Shown here in pieces: positions 1 through 10,827 of a DNA stretch of 64,000 nt. Each line of letters starts with the position of its first letter. The first letter of the stretch is position 1. The translations under genes and the position numbers were made by a program. The notes under the pieces were generated by a model that was given only the letters and a program-made list of their open reading frames with translations, searched no databases and had not been told where the DNA came from. The stretch spans positions 1,858,450-1,922,449 of the forward strand of contig CM042547.1 in assembly GCA_023630585.1 (NCBI GenBank), written 5' to 3'. The stretch comes from Cranoglanis bouderius. Lineage: Eukaryota > Chordata > Actinopteri > Siluriformes > Cranoglanididae.

Positions 1-105
1 CCAGGAGCTGCTGCTGCAGGGTGCTGAAGTCGTCCCAGTGGCCCACAACATGACACCCTGTCCTGCAGGCGAACGAGCCATCTGGGACTTCACCCTTGTG
101 ACATC
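1..105 (-). pseudogene. pde4dip: pde4dip exon near the C-terminus (runs off window)
   Basis: Acceptor ag at 106-107. Reading ..GEVPDGSFACRTGCHVVGHWDDF aligns with the myomegalin segment GSFA..GRHVIGHIDDY. Phase joins the exon at 334-420. No lesion is visible in the part shown. Confidence 0.75.
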
Positions 106-333
106 CTGTACAGGGGTTTGGTACGTATGTTCAGGCGAGAGATTACACTCAGTACTTCCCTCAACATGCTCTCACATCATTATCAGAATCAGATTTCGTA
201 TACAGTAAATACTGTATCTTTAAATATTATGATTCAGGATTTGACAGGTCTATGGAGCTGAACTCCAGAAAGTTCAGGTTAATTAAGACTTAGTGCTTAC
301 GGTATATCTTTTGTCAGGAAAGAGCTCACTCAC

Positions 334-420
334 TGGTAACAGAGGACTGAAGCTGAGCAGAGACGGACGAGGCTGGATTTAAGAGTCCTGTGTCCTGTAC
401 AGGAGGAGAGCGAGGCGAGT
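334..420 (-). pseudogene. pde4dip: pde4dip exon
   Basis: Acceptor TTATAG and donor GTGAGT flank an 87-bp exon reading DSPRSPPVQDTGLLNPASS, which resembles the human DSAVSPPVRDVGMNSPA stretch. Its phase (2 in, 1 out) joins both neighbours. No lesion seen. Confidence 0.7.
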
Positions 421-589
421 CTATAACAATCAAAACAATACTGTACACATGTGGTACAAATGTGTAAATTAAACGCAAAATGAAAATCACAAAAAAATTA
501 TTTGACATGCTCCAGTCTGAGTGTGATCTCGCTCTGCTGTTGAGTATGATTTCTGGAAATACCATAATAAACGTCCTGTCTCCTCTCAT

Positions 590-860
590 TCATATATTCA
601 TTCATTCATGTTCTTGGATCTGGAGATTAAGCCAGGAACACTGGGATGGGACACCAGTCCATCGCAGAGCACCATGCAAATGCACATTCACACCTAGGGG
701 CAATTTAACACTGCCAATCCACATACATGCATGTTTTTGGGAGGTGGAGGGAAACTGGAGAACCTGGATAGAAACTGGAGAAACTGCACACAGACAGTAA
801 GCCGAGCTCAGGATCAAACCGGAGACCCTGGAGCTGTGAACGCTCTCGCTGTACCTGTAC
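590..860. repeat. Common teleost interspersed repeat
   Basis: Contains the phrases ACCAGTCCATCGCAGAG, CACACCTAGGGGCAATTTA and GCATGTTTTTGGGAGG, followed by a degenerate 'gatcaaaccggagacc' end. These are typical of a very common fish SINE/LINE-tail repeat. The family name is not certain. Confidence 0.5.
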
Positions 861-917
861 ATTACTGTCATATTACACCTTGGTTTAAAAGTCACAAGTG
901 AGGCTGGATGATTGGTT

Positions 918-2556
918 CAGGGTTCCTATGCAGTATGGAAAAGAATGTAATTTGATTTTAGTCATTTCCAGGTCTAGATAGGTATGGAAAAATATTTGTG
1001 TTTCCATACTATTGCCCCTATTCTGTTGTCTAAAATATAAAATTAGGAATTTGTACAATTAAATTTATCATACAAGCAGAGTATTTTTCATGGTGTTTGG
1101 AGCACCAACCAGCGCAGCCAAAAGGTCGGTGCTAGACTGGATCTGCAGAAGGGGCAGTCTGCTGTGATTGGTTGTACACTGTTAGGCAGCAGTTGCCATC
1201 ACAGTACAGCATCCCCCAGCCCGCCGCCCCCGCCAACCAAGAAGTAGGGCGTGCAACTAAACACCTGGAACGCTTTCTGCATTGGAGTGTGGACTGAACG
1301 CCCACAATGGGTAAATGCAGGTTTTCCGGGGACTGGCTTAACAATCCCAAATATAAAGCCTGGTTGGCTCAGGATTTCAAATGGGAAAAGAAAGCTAGAT
1401 GCAAACTTTGTGTAAAATCTTTTGACATCTCCAACATGAGGAGGCGGCATTTGTAAGCCATATGCAAGGGAAAAAACACTGTCATCTGGTCACAGCATCC
1501 TCTCCACCCAGAGTCATAAAGTCTAGAAAGCTGACGAACTGAAGCTAATGTCAGCTAATCCCTGCAGTACTACACCCAGATAATGATTTGAATGCATGGG
1601 TCTGTTAGTTGCCTATAGTGTCAGTGAGTAAGCTAACAGCCATTGCTAGTGGGAAACACTGATGCTGTGTGTCAGAGGTTTATATGTGCAGGTTATAAAG
1701 GGTTTTAGGTTTCTTCTCATCATGTAAGCACATGTTATCAGTTCGAGAGAACCAATACATGCGCTGAACGCACGAGAGTGGATCTGCACGGTGCAAGAGA
1801 AAATGAATGTTTACAGATGCCTGTATTATTCTGTACTGTACTTTAATCAGTATTTATAGTATAGCAAATATTTTTATACTGGATAGCATATCCTGCCATT
1901 ATTTTGAAAATCAAAATCATGTAATCAGTGACAATATTATATAAAAACTTATAATAAGAATTTAAAATATTTAAAATGTATGCAGTCAGTGAAAGTGTGA
2001 AAGCATATCAAACATAATCCTATATTTTCAGTTGACCATAATTATGAACATTTCTATTCAGGTGTCATCATTGCCCTGTGCTTGGTAGATTTTTAGTCCC
2101 ACTCCATCCCTGATGGATCATTTTGCACTTTAAGGAAAATTACTTTTCTATAATTAAAGAAACAAATTTGTATGTCTTATAAGTAATTAAAACAAACATT
2201 CAAATGGAACTTTTCTTCATTCAGGCTTTGTCTGTAGTATTGTGAGAGTATAAAATTGTGAATTCAGTACTGTGAATTGAACCCTTAATCGTTACACCCT
2301 TAATCATTTGTTTTTGACAAAATAAAATTTAAAACAATGCAAGAAATAAAATTATCTGATTAATCGAAAATAAATAAATAAACAAATAAATAATTGGAAG
2401 ATTAATCGATTATCAAAATAATCGTTAGTTGTAGCCCTATACTTTTAAAACCATTTATCAGATGCTAAGTATGGTCTGAAAAATCTGTCGAGAACTCTGG
2501 AAATTTGAGTCTGGAAAAGTATGGAATTTTGAAATGGAAAGTCTGTAGGAACCCTG
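918..2556 (+). mobile_element. Non-autonomous hAT-type DNA transposon with BED-finger remnant
   Basis: The ends are an 11-bp inverted repeat (CAGGGTTCCTA at 918, TAGGAACCCTG ending at 2556), and TTGGTT is repeated on both sides. At about 1,308-1,470 the plus strand reads MGKCRFSGDWLNNPKYKAWL and then ARCKLCVKSFDISNMRRRHL before a stop. This matches the N-terminal BED-type zinc finger (C-x2-C...H) of fish hAT transposases. The rest of the transposase is missing. The right end lies only 12 bp past the donor of the pde4dip exon at 2,570-2,680. Assignment to hAT rests on TIR form and the BED-like peptide; the short target duplication (6 rather than 8 bp) is imperfect. Confidence 0.65.
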
Positions 2557-2569
2557 TTGGTTCTCTCAC

Positions 2570-2680
2570 CATGGAAGAGGCGTTTTCCAGCTGATAAGTG
2601 GAGCACATCCGGATCAAGCCTGTCACTTGGCTTCTGCTCCAGCATGTGCATGTGAGATGGTGGCTCCTGCACTTCAGGTC
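2570..2680 (-). pseudogene. pde4dip: pde4dip exon
   Basis: A 111-bp exon with acceptor CATTTAG and donor GTGAGAG, reading PEVQEPPSHMHMLEQKP and so on. Similarity to human is weak, but the phase (2 in, 1 out) fits both neighbours exactly. Confidence 0.55.
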
Positions 2681-2765
2681 CTAAATGTGTAGAGATAAGA
2701 ATGCGTCATGGAGCAATCAGGATCCAAGTTGTATAAAATGTGTACAGTGTATTTGTATGTTTTAC

Positions 2766-2890
2766 CTTCACTGTCATTTTGGGTGGTTCCACGCAACCTC
2801 TGGTATATCTGCAAATCACACTGAAGCGTATACACGAGTCGTCTGCTCTCACTCAGCTGCTGCTGGAGAATGTTAACTTCGTGCTGGAGC
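2766..2890 (-). pseudogene. pde4dip: pde4dip coiled-coil exon
   Basis: Acceptor TATTCAG and donor GTAAAA. Reads LQHEVNILQQQLSESRRLV then LQCDLQIYQRLRG, a clear match to the human LQHKLVLLQQQ..LQSELQIYEALYG coiled coil. Open through its length. Confidence 0.8.
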
Positions 2891-3014
2891 CTGAATACAG
2901 CAACACACACCCAGTCCAACATCAGTGACTTTTCATTTGATCACTAGAACAAAAAATGTAGGCTTGTGCTAATATAGCTGCAACATCATTCAGCCATACC
3001 TGTTAGCATTCTAC

Positions 3015-3208
3015 TGGCTGATCTGTTTGTCCTGTTTCAGCTGCAGAACTGCCTGCGTCTGTTCTCGCGTCTGCACTTGCAGCTGCCTGAACTGCCCCGC
3101 CCACTTTTCCGCTTCCAGCTCCGCCTGCTTCAGCCTGGTGTGCTCTAATAAGACTGCATCCTGTAACTGCTCTGCCTGCTTCCTGCTTCTTCAGGAGAAC
3201 AGAAACGT
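3015..3208 (-). pseudogene. pde4dip: pde4dip coiled-coil exon with 1-bp frameshift
   Basis: The main frame reads EQLQDAVLLEHTRLKQAELE with heptad periodicity. Starting from the acceptor at 3,209-3,210, the frame needs removal of one base in a GGC context near 3,168 to reach that coiled-coil frame. The total length of 194 bp is also one base too long for the flanking phases. Donor GTAGAA is weak. Confidence 0.6.
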
Positions 3209-3394
3209 CTACAGGTTAGATATAATGTCACTGAAATGCAGACGCTGCACTTAAACACAGCGAAAACGTAATTCAATGTGAAACAAGCCTCGGTGTTTGT
3301 GCTAATAAAATAATAAAGAAAATTAGATAATAGACTCAATATCAAATAACTGCTCTTCTGTGGTGTTCTGGATGTGTTTAATCATGAGTCAGAT

Positions 3395-4085
3395 TGTTAT
3401 GTCAGCAGAGGGAAGGGCTGGATGCAAGTGCTGGATGCAAGTGCTGGGGAAAAGTCAGTTTATTAGGAACATAACCATCAGTAACGGAACAGGGGGAAAA
3501 ACAGGAACACAAGATGAAGGCAGGGTCAAAAACAAACAATAATCCTTACAACAGGCAAGGCAATTGATCCATAAAATGATGAGGCATTAATCCAAAATAG
3601 CAAGGTAATATTCCATCAATGAACATAAATCAGGTGAGACGATAATCCACAGAGTAACAAGGCATAAATCCACAAAAAGACAAGGTAACAATCCACAGGG
3701 TGACGAGGCATGAATCCACAAAAAACGCAAGGTAACAGTCTAAGGTCCAGGAAACACGAGGGCAGAGAGAAACAATGAACATACATCCACTATACTTAGG
3801 TACAATTCAGTTCAATACTCCACGATGAGGCGGAGAGACGAAGGGGTATATATAATCAAAACGAAACAAGGACAAACACAAGACACCTGAAACTGATAAT
3901 GAAATAATAAACAGTGAACCAATGAACAACCAGGGGCAGAGACAAGACATGAACCAAAAACAAAGGACCAATAAACACACATGGGCGGAGACATGACGCA
4001 AACCAAAACAAAGGAGCACATGGTGATATAAACAAAACTAGAGTCTGAATGGAGATGAGGAATGCGGAAGTATGCTACTTGTGAG
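3395..4085 (-). repeat. 3' LTR of element A (inner end truncated)
   Basis: Matches the LTR at 6,603-7,342 almost base for base from TGTTATGTCAGCAGAGGG to about GCTACTTGTGAGCTC. The terminal CTCTAACA expected before the C-run is missing. The C-run at about 4,086-4,094 is the plus-strand view of a polypurine tract. Confidence 0.8.
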
Positions 4086-6585
4086 CTCCCCCCCAAAGGC
4101 GCTTCTCCCGAAGCGCCAAAAGTTCCAACCACTCTGGCGGACCTGGGCCCCTGGGAAGGATGCTAATGCCTGCTCCCCAGGACCCGAGGCTGGCATTATC
4201 CACTGTTCCGAGGCCAGAGTGGAGTGTGGTTGGCCGCAGGCGCGAGCTGAGCGGGTCTGGCCATCCCGTTGGCCACAGACGAGAACTTGGATGAGAACTT
4301 GGACAAGAAACTGGCTTGGTGCTAGACCTGGTGCTTGGCTTGGTGATTGGCCTGGTGCTTAGCCTGGTGCTTGGCCTGGAGCTTGGCTTGGAGCTTGGCT
4401 TGGGGCTTGGCTTGGAACCTGGCCTGGAACTTGGCTTGGTGCTTGGAGCAGTGCTTGACCTGGAACCTGGACAGGAAACAGGCCTGGAACCCGACTTGGC
4501 ACTTGGACTGGAACCCGACTTGGAAACACTACAGGAAGCAGGACTGGAAACAGGACTGCAAACTAAGCTAGAAACTGGACTGGATTCTGGACTGGAAACT
4601 GGACTGGAAACTCGATTGGATTCTAGACTGGGAACTAGATTGGAAACTGGGCTGGAAACTAAACTAGAAACTGGATAGGGAACAGGACTGGGAGCAGGAC
4701 TGGGAACTAAATTAGAAACTGGACTGGAAACTAAACTAGATTCTGGACTGGAACCTAAACTAGAAACTGAACTGGAAACTGAACTGGAAACTGGATTAGA
4801 AACAGGACTGGATTCTGGATGTGACTCTGGGCCTGAACTGAGGCATGGGCTGAGGCATGGGTTGGAACATGACTCTGAATGTGACTCTGGGTCTGAACTG
4901 AGGCATGGGCTGAGGCATGGGTTGGAACATGACTCTAGATTTGGATATGGACCTGGACTGGGACATGGACTTGGATATGGGTTAGGACAGAAACCTGGAC
5001 CTGGACTTGGACTAGAACATGGACTGGGATTAGAACATGGAAAGGGACTAGGGTAGGAACCTGTACATGGACTTATACACATATTTGGACTAAGATATGG
5101 GCTAGGACTTGGACATGGAATAGGACTTGGAAAGGAGGTTTCCCCATGGACCGCCGACATGGACTTGGCTTGGGAGGAGGTCATCCCGTGGACCTCCAAC
5201 ATGGACTTGGCTTGGGAGGAGGTCATCCCGTGGATCTCCGACAGGAATGTGGCTTGGGCGGAGGTCCCCTCGCGGACCTCCAGCAGGAGCATGGCAGGAG
5301 CGGAGGTCTCCTTGCAGACCTCCGGCTGGAGCGTGCCTTGGGGAGAGGTCCCCTCGTGGACCTCCAGCAGGAAAAGGACAGGAACGGAGCTCCCCTCATG
5401 GACCTCCGGCAGGAGCGTGGCTTGGGGGGAGGTCCCCTTGTGGACCTCCGGCAGGAAAAGGAGAGTAACAGAGGTCCCCTCATGGACCTCTGGCAGGAGC
5501 AGGGCAGGAGCGGAGGTTCCCTCGTGGACAACCAGTGTGCGCTCCACTGAGGAGACCTCCTGCTGGGTCTCCGGCTTGAGCTCGGGGCTGGAGGTTGTCA
5601 CATTAACCTCCAGAGGGCGCTCCACTGGGGAGACCTGCTGGGTCTCCGGCTGGAGCTCGGAGCTGGAGGTTGCCACGTTAACCTCCAGAGGAAGCTCCGC
5701 TGAGGAGACCTCCTGCTGGGTCTCCTGTTGGAGCTCGGGGCTGGAGGTTGCCACGTTAACCTCCAGAGGGCACTCCACAGGGGAGACCTCCTGCTGGGTC
5801 TCCAAGTGGAGCTCGGGGCTGGAGGTTTCCACGTTAACCTCCAGAGGGCGTTCTGCTGGGGAGACCTCCTGCTGGGTCTCCGGCTGGAGCTTGGGGCTGG
5901 AGGTTGCCACATTAACCTCCAGGTGGCGCTCCGCTGGGGAGACCTCCTGCTGGGTCTCCGGCTGGAGATCTGGGGGAGCCCGCCTATGGAGCCACTTATG
6001 GACTTGCCAGCTGTCCTTAAAACAGTCCTGCAAGCACAAATAGTAGCTCCTTACTCCCTGTTTTTGACAGGTGGGGCACTGAAGACTGGCCTCCCAGATG
6101 CAGCCCTCGGTTGTGCACTCCTTGGTCTGGTGTTGAGAGGTGCAGGCCGCCACATTCGCCCGCTCCCTCTCATAGTGCTCCAGGAATGACTGGCTGGGCC
6201 GATCGGACAGGCGGCTCCTCCCCAAGAAACTTTTGAGGACGGTCTTGAATTCAGCACTCCCGAATACCTGGACCAGTAGATCCACAAAGCCAGAAAATGT
6301 ATCTAGCCTTGTGGACCCACTGGCAAGGTGAAGCTCCGCCCACTGGCGAGCAGAACCGACCAGGCGGGACAGGAGGAACCCAAACCACTGTTCTTCGTTG
6401 GGCTTGGGGTCCTCCAAACTGAGAAAGTATATTTGGGCCTGCAACAAAAAACACTGGGGCCAAGTGGAGAAGCCATCATAGGTATCCGGGGGATAAATAA
6501 AGGTCCATTGAGAAAAAGAAACTGAATCGAGGGGAGAAACAAAAAATTTGGTGCGGCAGGCCCAAAATTTCCCAGCTGCATTCAT
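4075..6585 (-). CDS. Gag-like protein with MetAP1-type C6H2 zinc finger and tandem repeats
   Basis: One open frame of 836 codons. Residues about 36-145 resemble Ty3/PEG10-type Gag capsid (YDGFSTWPQCFLLQAQ, FLLSRLVGSARQWAEL). Residues 157-200 form C-x4-C-x7-C-x2-C-x10-C-x3-C-x7-H-x3-H, with LQCPTC and SWQVHKWLH. This is the exact ligand spacing of the N-terminal C6H2 finger of methionine aminopeptidase 1. Six 26-residue repeats (ETQQEVSPAER-LEVNV type) follow at about 207-361, then about nine 14-residue units (LLPEVHEGTS), then a long Ser/Pro/Val tail. No CCHC knuckle and no pol domains are present. Likely role: particle-forming Gag of a non-autonomous element that relies on pol supplied in trans. 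The finger may bind nucleic acid or ribosomes, as in MetAP1, but this is inference. The start ATG lies 17 nt after the LTR. Confidence 0.8.
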   Translation of the reverse strand: MNAAGKFWACRTKFFVSPLDSVSFSQWTFIYPPDTYDGFSTWPQCFLLQAQIYFLSLEDPKPNEEQWFGFLLSRLVGSARQWAELHLASGSTRLDTFSGFVDLLVQVFGSAEFKTVLKSFLGRSRLSDRPSQSFLEHYERERANVAACTSQHQTKECTTEGCIWEASLQCPTCQKQGVRSYYLCLQDCFKDSWQVHKWLHRRAPPDLQPETQQEVSPAERHLEVNVATSSPKLQPETQQEVSPAERPLEVNVETSSPELHLETQQEVSPVECPLEVNVATSSPELQQETQQEVSSAELPLEVNVATSSSELQPETQQVSPVERPLEVNVTTSSPELKPETQQEVSSVERTLVVHEGTSAPALLLPEVHEGTSVTLLFLPEVHKGTSPQATLLPEVHEGSSVPVLFLLEVHEGTSPQGTLQPEVCKETSAPAMLLLEVREGTSAQATFLSEIHGMTSSQAKSMLEVHGMTSSQAKSMSAVHGETSFPSPIPCPSPSPYLSPNMCISPCTGSYPSPFPCSNPSPCSSPSPGPGFCPNPYPSPCPSPGPYPNLESCSNPCLSPCLSSDPESHSESCSNPCLSPCLSSGPESHPESSPVSNPVSSSVSSSVSSLGSSPESSLVSSPVSNLVPSPAPSPVPYPVSSLVSSPVSNLVPSLESNRVSSPVSSPESSPVSSLVCSPVSSPASCSVSKSGSSPSAKSGSRPVSCPGSRSSTAPSTKPSSRPGSKPSPKPSSKPSSRPSTRLSTRPITKPSTRSSTKPVSCPSSHPSSRLWPTGWPDPLSSRLRPTTLHSGLGTVDNASLGSWGAGISILPRGPGPPEWLELLALREKRLWGGAHK

Positions 6586-6602
6586 GTTTAGGCGGAGTAC
6601 TC

Positions 6603-7342
6603 TGTTATGTCAGCAGAGGGAAGGGCTGGATGCAAGTGCTGGGGGAAAGTCAGTTTATTAGGAACATAACCATAAGTAACGGAACATGGGGAAAAACAGG
6701 AACACAAGATGAAGGCAGGGTCAAAAACAAACAATAATCCTTACAACAGGCAAGGCAATTGATCCACAAAATGACGAGGCATTAATCCAAAATAGCAAGG
6801 TAATATTCCATCAATGAACATAAATCAGGTGAGACGATAATCCACAAAAACTCAAGGTAACAATCCACAGGGTGACGAGGCATAAATCCACAAAAACGCA
6901 AGGTAACAATCCACAGGGTGACGAGGCATAAATCCCCCAAAAACGCAAGGTAACAGTCCAAGGTCCAGGAAACACGAGGGCAGAGAGAAACAATGAACAT
7001 ACATCCACTATACTTAGGTACAATTCAGTTCAATATTCCGTGAAGAGGTGGAGAGACAAAGGGGTATATATAATCAAAACGAAACAAGGACAAACACAAG
7101 ACACCTGAAACTGATAATGAAATAATAAACAGTAAACCAAAAAGCAACCAGGGGCAGAGACAAGACATGAACCAAAAACAAAGGACCAATAAACACACAT
7201 GGGCGGAGACATGACGCAAACCAAAACAAAGGAGCACATGGTGAGGTAAACAAAATTAGAGTCTGTGAATGGAGATTTTGGAATGCGGAAGAATGCTACT
7301 CGCGAGCTCTTCGCGAGTCGCGCAGAGGGAGCGGCTCTAACA
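6603..7342 (-). repeat. 5' LTR of element A
   Basis: A 740-bp LTR bounded by TGTTA and TAACA on the plus strand. It pairs with 3,395-4,085 and is related to the LTRs of element B and to the solo LTR at 58.5 kb. Confidence 0.85.
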
Positions 7343-7361
7343 CCGATATATGTGCTGTAAC

Positions 7362-7479
7362 TTCTGCGGGTGATGTGTGCTGCACCTCTGCTCGCCTGCT
7401 GGAGCTGACTCTGGAGAGCATGATTCTCCTCCTTAAGGACTCAAACCTCATTAGACAGCTGACTGACAGAGTCTAGTCC
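7362..7479 (-). pseudogene. pde4dip: pde4dip coiled-coil exon with in-frame stop
   Basis: Acceptor ATTCAG and donor GTTACA. Reads GLDSVSQLSNEV, then stop, then VLKEENHALQSQLQQASR. It aligns residue for residue with human GLESIPQLCNENRVLREDNRRLQAQL. The stop TGA (7,441-7,443) replaces Arg, as a CGA-to-TGA transition would. The joining phase to the exon at 8,617-8,748 also appears off by one base. Confidence 0.75.
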
Positions 7480-7597
7480 CTGAATGTAGATGTTTGTAAG
7501 ACCACCTACTAAGTGATAAACATAGAAAAAAGCAAAACATAACATTCTGTGAAGCTTAAGTAAGTCTGAAAGATCTATTTATCTATAAATCTATACA

Positions 7598-7903
7598 AGG
7601 GCAGTTCTTTTGTTTTTGCTATACACTGTAGACATTTGGTTTTGAGATCATAAGTTGAATAAGAGATGATTTTCAACTTTCATTTCCTGATATTTACATC
7701 TAGATGTGTTAAACAACTTAGAACATGGTAGCTTTGGTGGCAGACCACCCAATTTTTAGGTGAGCAAAAATATTGGTCCAGGCAATATTAAAATAAATAA
7801 TACTTAATACTGTATTTGGTTGCATTTTCTGTTTAACACATCTCGAAAACAAAATAATTGGCTTTGCTGTTCCAGTACTTTCACAGGGGACTGTAAATCT
7901 GTA
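7598..7903. mobile_element. Tc1-derived MITE (deleted copy)
   Basis: The left end (cagttcttttgtttttgct, atacactgtagacatttgg) matches the inverted end of the Tc1-like element at 53.8 kb. The right end (tttgctgttccagtacttt, caggggactgta) matches the end near 9.86 kb. No coding part remains. Confidence 0.6.
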
Positions 7904-8616
7904 TCCACTGTGAGTTCAAGCAAGGAGAGAGACAATGAAAATATTTATTTTGTTTTTTATGTAATTTATGTAATGTGTGTGCCAGGGCTGTAACGCAATG
8001 CCATGATGTGTATCTGTATCTATGTCTGTATCTGTTTAGTGCTCCATATATTCAGATCTGTATTCAGATTGAAACTGGATAGTTTACTGGATAACTGACC
8101 TGTGAAAGTTGCTGAAGTAATAAAATTCAGTCCCTGAGATGTGCATTGTCTCCATTCTCAGTGCGAGAAAAACGTTTCATGGACCTTACAGCTATGATGC
8201 AGTTCATTCATTAATAGTGTCATATTCATGTATTTGTTACTGAATGACATTCCATAGATTTGTGAGTGATTTCAGCATGGTATGTTGTAGAAACAAAGAC
8301 TGTCAGCCAGTGGAGCTTGGCATAATACTGCTAATCAAGAAAATCCAAGTCCAAGGTCAGAATCTTACAGAGGTAATTTCAGTATTAACTCCTCAAATCT
8401 ACATATAGCTCAATGATGGTGTTAATTACTCTCTATAGATCCAGTAATCAAAGATAACGTATAGGTAATAATGTAATCATGTTAATTAATAACAATGTGA
8501 TAAACCAAGATATTATTAATATAAATGTAAACAAATTCAAATTGATTATCACTCTTTGCTTGTCTGAAAGAAACTACAGTATGTGCTACTTTTGATCATT
8601 AATGTGATCCTCAGAC
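7904..8616. other. pde4dip intron, no feature recognised
   Basis: AT-rich sequence with no credible exon, repeat boundary or ORF. Confidence 0.5.
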
Positions 8617-8748
8617 CTCCATCTTGTATCTTGGAGTCTAGTCTCTCTGCCAGCTTCTGTCTTAGACATTCGTTGGTCTGGATGGAATCTTCAAGACGTC
8701 GATGGAGACTGCGAATCTCCCTCAGGTGCTCCTCCATGAACTCTGTTC
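8617..8748 (-). pseudogene. pde4dip: pde4dip coiled-coil exon
   Basis: Acceptor GTCACAG and donor GTCTGA. Reads MEEHLREIRSLHRRLEDSI then NECLRQKLAERL, a strong match to human LLEEHLGEIRNLRQRLEESI. Phase joins the exon at 8,897-9,115. Open in frame. Confidence 0.8.
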
Positions 8749-8896
8749 CTGTGACACACCATGAAAAGCAAGAACAAGGATCAGATCAGCCATGCTGACA
8801 TGTTATGGGAAGTTTTCAAAATGAAAATCTACAGTATATACATTTGTATATTGTATATTTATATTATGTACAGGTTTTCCACAGTGTCTCTTTTAC

Positions 8897-9115
8897 CTGA
8901 GTAACGTGCACCAGAGTGATAACCCGATGAGCCTGAGGAAACATCATTATAAGCGCTTTCTCTCTTTTGCTGAGCCCCATATGTCATATTCGGGCTAGCA
9001 TGAAGGCCTGCAAAAGGAGATTGCTGAAAGACTTGCTGGGATGGAAGGTGAAAGTCAGTGCGGTTAGTCTGGTGGAAGACACCCGGCAGGGGTTTGACCT
9101 GAGCACCACTAAAAC
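8897..9115 (-). pseudogene. pde4dip: pde4dip exon
   Basis: Acceptor TCATGCAG and donor GTAAAAG. Reads FSGAQVKPLPGVFHQTNRTD and ends DVSSGSSGYHSGARYSG, matching the human GDLSSGSSVYQLNSKPTG context just before EEHL. Open in frame, but the phase to the exon at 10,453-10,650 does not fit cleanly. Confidence 0.75.
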
Positions 9116-9419
9116 CTGCATGAAGAGAAAGAGGGGGAAATGTGAACATTTTAAGTGACAAGAGCAATTGTGAACAGAAGGATATATATAAAAAAAAAAC
9201 ATGGTTAATGGTTTAGAAAGACACTACCACAGATCTTATAACTGACACAAGGGCTGGGAGAGACTTGAAGAAGACTCTTAGGCACCACGAATTGTAAGAT
9301 ATCACTAGTCAGTGCAGTGTGTCACTGCTTTTTAATCAGCAGTGTAAATTATAACCATTATTAATGACTAGGATTTCACTTAATCATATTAGTCATGAAG
9401 TGTAAGTAACATGAAAAAT

Positions 9420-10170
9420 AATTCCGACCCCAAGCCTTGACCACCCTAAATTATTGGTTTATTCCAGACTACCCATAGACAGCTCTCTGATCTTCATGTT
9501 GGCTTATCCTTTTTAACAACAAATGCAGTCTTCACAGGTGAAACTGAAGGCTAAACCCAAGAGTCGATGTTCAGCGCTATTTATTGGTTAAACAGACAAT
9601 CTAACAAGACACACCTGGGTAACAAGAAACACGTGTCCGTCACATGTCCCAGTATTTTTGCTTGCTACAAATTGGGTGGTCTGACACAAAATGTGCTATG
9701 TTGTTTAATATGTCTACATATAAATACCAGGAAATAAAAGCTGAAGTTCTAAACTCTCTTCTCATATTCATCTTTTGATCTCAAACCCAAATGTCTTCAG
9801 TCTACAAAAAAAAAAAAAGATTTGGCCTTGCTGTTCCAATAGTTTTGGAGGGGACGGTATAAGACTGCTGCAAGATTTGAACATTTTATTATGTTAGTAA
9901 CAAAGGGATGTGTGATGTAAGTGATTAAAATCCAAAGGGATCTTCCTTATAAAAGAGCTTTGTTTCTCTTAAAACTTTCCACTGTCTTCGTGATCTGTTG
10001 TCATGATCTGCATCTCAAATCAATAATTCTGACCTTACATTCAACAGTAGTTACTAATCTAGATAATCCAGAAGACCACTACACCATTCGGTAGGTTTAG
10101 AGGCGATATAAAAGCCTTTTAAAATTAAAACACTAACTGTAAAAGGAAAATCAGTTAGTTTGTAAATCAG
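9420..10170. repeat. Dispersed repeat interrupted by a Tc1-like fragment (9,463-9,862)
   Basis: 9,420-9,460 (gaccccaagccttgaccacc) and 9,866-10,170 resemble the repeat at 61.1-61.8 kb (ctctttaaaactttc, aatccggaaag, ggtaggtttt). Between them lies sequence matching 53.51-53.86 kb: tagacagctctctgatctt, aaattgggtggtctgacac, ctcatattcatctttt. Confidence 0.55.
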
Positions 10171-10409
10171 ACGACCATAATTTGGTCTGAACTTTATGAC
10201 CATTATACAAAATGCAAAATATGAATGAAAATGTCAAACATGCCACGCTGACTTGTTAAAATAAATAAAAGAGTTGATATGCACACCATTTCTGTTTATT
10301 TATGAATTGTTAATTTGCTAGAAAGGAAGCTGCTTGATTGTCAGACAATTTCAGTGCAACGATAGTGACGTTAACTTTATTGGGCAGGCTGACCTATGTT
10401 AATGAGTGA

Positions 10410-10442
10410 CACACACACACACACACACACACAGACACACAC
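10410..10442. repeat. (AC)n microsatellite
   Basis: Short AC run just past the donor of the adjacent pde4dip exon. Confidence 0.9.
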
Positions 10443-10452
10443 AGATGCTCAC

Positions 10453-10650
10453 TGTTTGCTGCAACTTCTGGTGCACCTCAGCCAGAGAGAAGCCCCCTGT
10501 CATGCTAGAACAGGGTCTTGGGTGTTGTGTGTGGGGGTCAAATGGCGGAAAAGCCATCTGAGCAGAAAGACATTGGGGGCTCTGTGGTAAAGGGGCAGAC
10601 CTGAGCTCTGTGGAAAGGGAGGGGGCCAAGAATGTATAGGTCAAACTTCT
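10453..10650 (-). pseudogene. pde4dip: pde4dip exon (boundaries uncertain)
   Basis: Reads ..HPRPCSSMTGGFSLAEVHQKLQQT before donor GTGAGC, matching human CCETPVVSLAEAQQELQ. The upstream part is Pro/Ser-rich like the human segment. The acceptor (near 10,651) and its phase do not agree with the exon at 10,828-10,968, so either the boundary is misplaced or there is another lesion. Confidence 0.55.
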
Positions 10651-10827
10651 CTACTGTAGGAGGAGGATGTGCTGAACCCAACCTCCCATTTAATGTTAAA
10701 ACACACTGAGAGAACAGAAAAACATTGCTATGGTGGAAACTACCGACTTCACGATTTCCCCAGAGAACAGGAAATTCAACTGAATTTGTTCTGAATTTGT
10801 CCTCTTGTTCTTTCTCTTGTGTCCTAC

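Larger units (their letters stand above)
3395..7342 (-). mobile_element. LTR retrotransposon A, gag-only, non-autonomous
   Basis: Sense is the minus strand. The 5' LTR is 6,603-7,342 and the 3' LTR is 3,395 to about 4,085. The LTR ends are TGTTA...TAACA on the plus strand. Flanks are CAGAT (3,390-3,394) and CCGAT (7,343-7,347), a 5-bp target duplication with one difference. The internal part holds one long gag-like ORF and no protease, reverse transcriptase, RNase H or integrase. The 3' LTR lacks about 40 bp at its inner edge compared with element B. The element sits in a pde4dip intron, 18 bp past a splice donor. Confidence 0.85.

Noticed and set aside
480..895. Short overlapping ORFs on both strands
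   Set aside because: Fall in a common interspersed repeat with no domain similarity.
4316..6043. Several plus-strand ORFs rich in Leu/Gly/Ser repeats
   Set aside because: Shadows of the repetitive gag-like frame on the minus strand, which has the recognisable domains.
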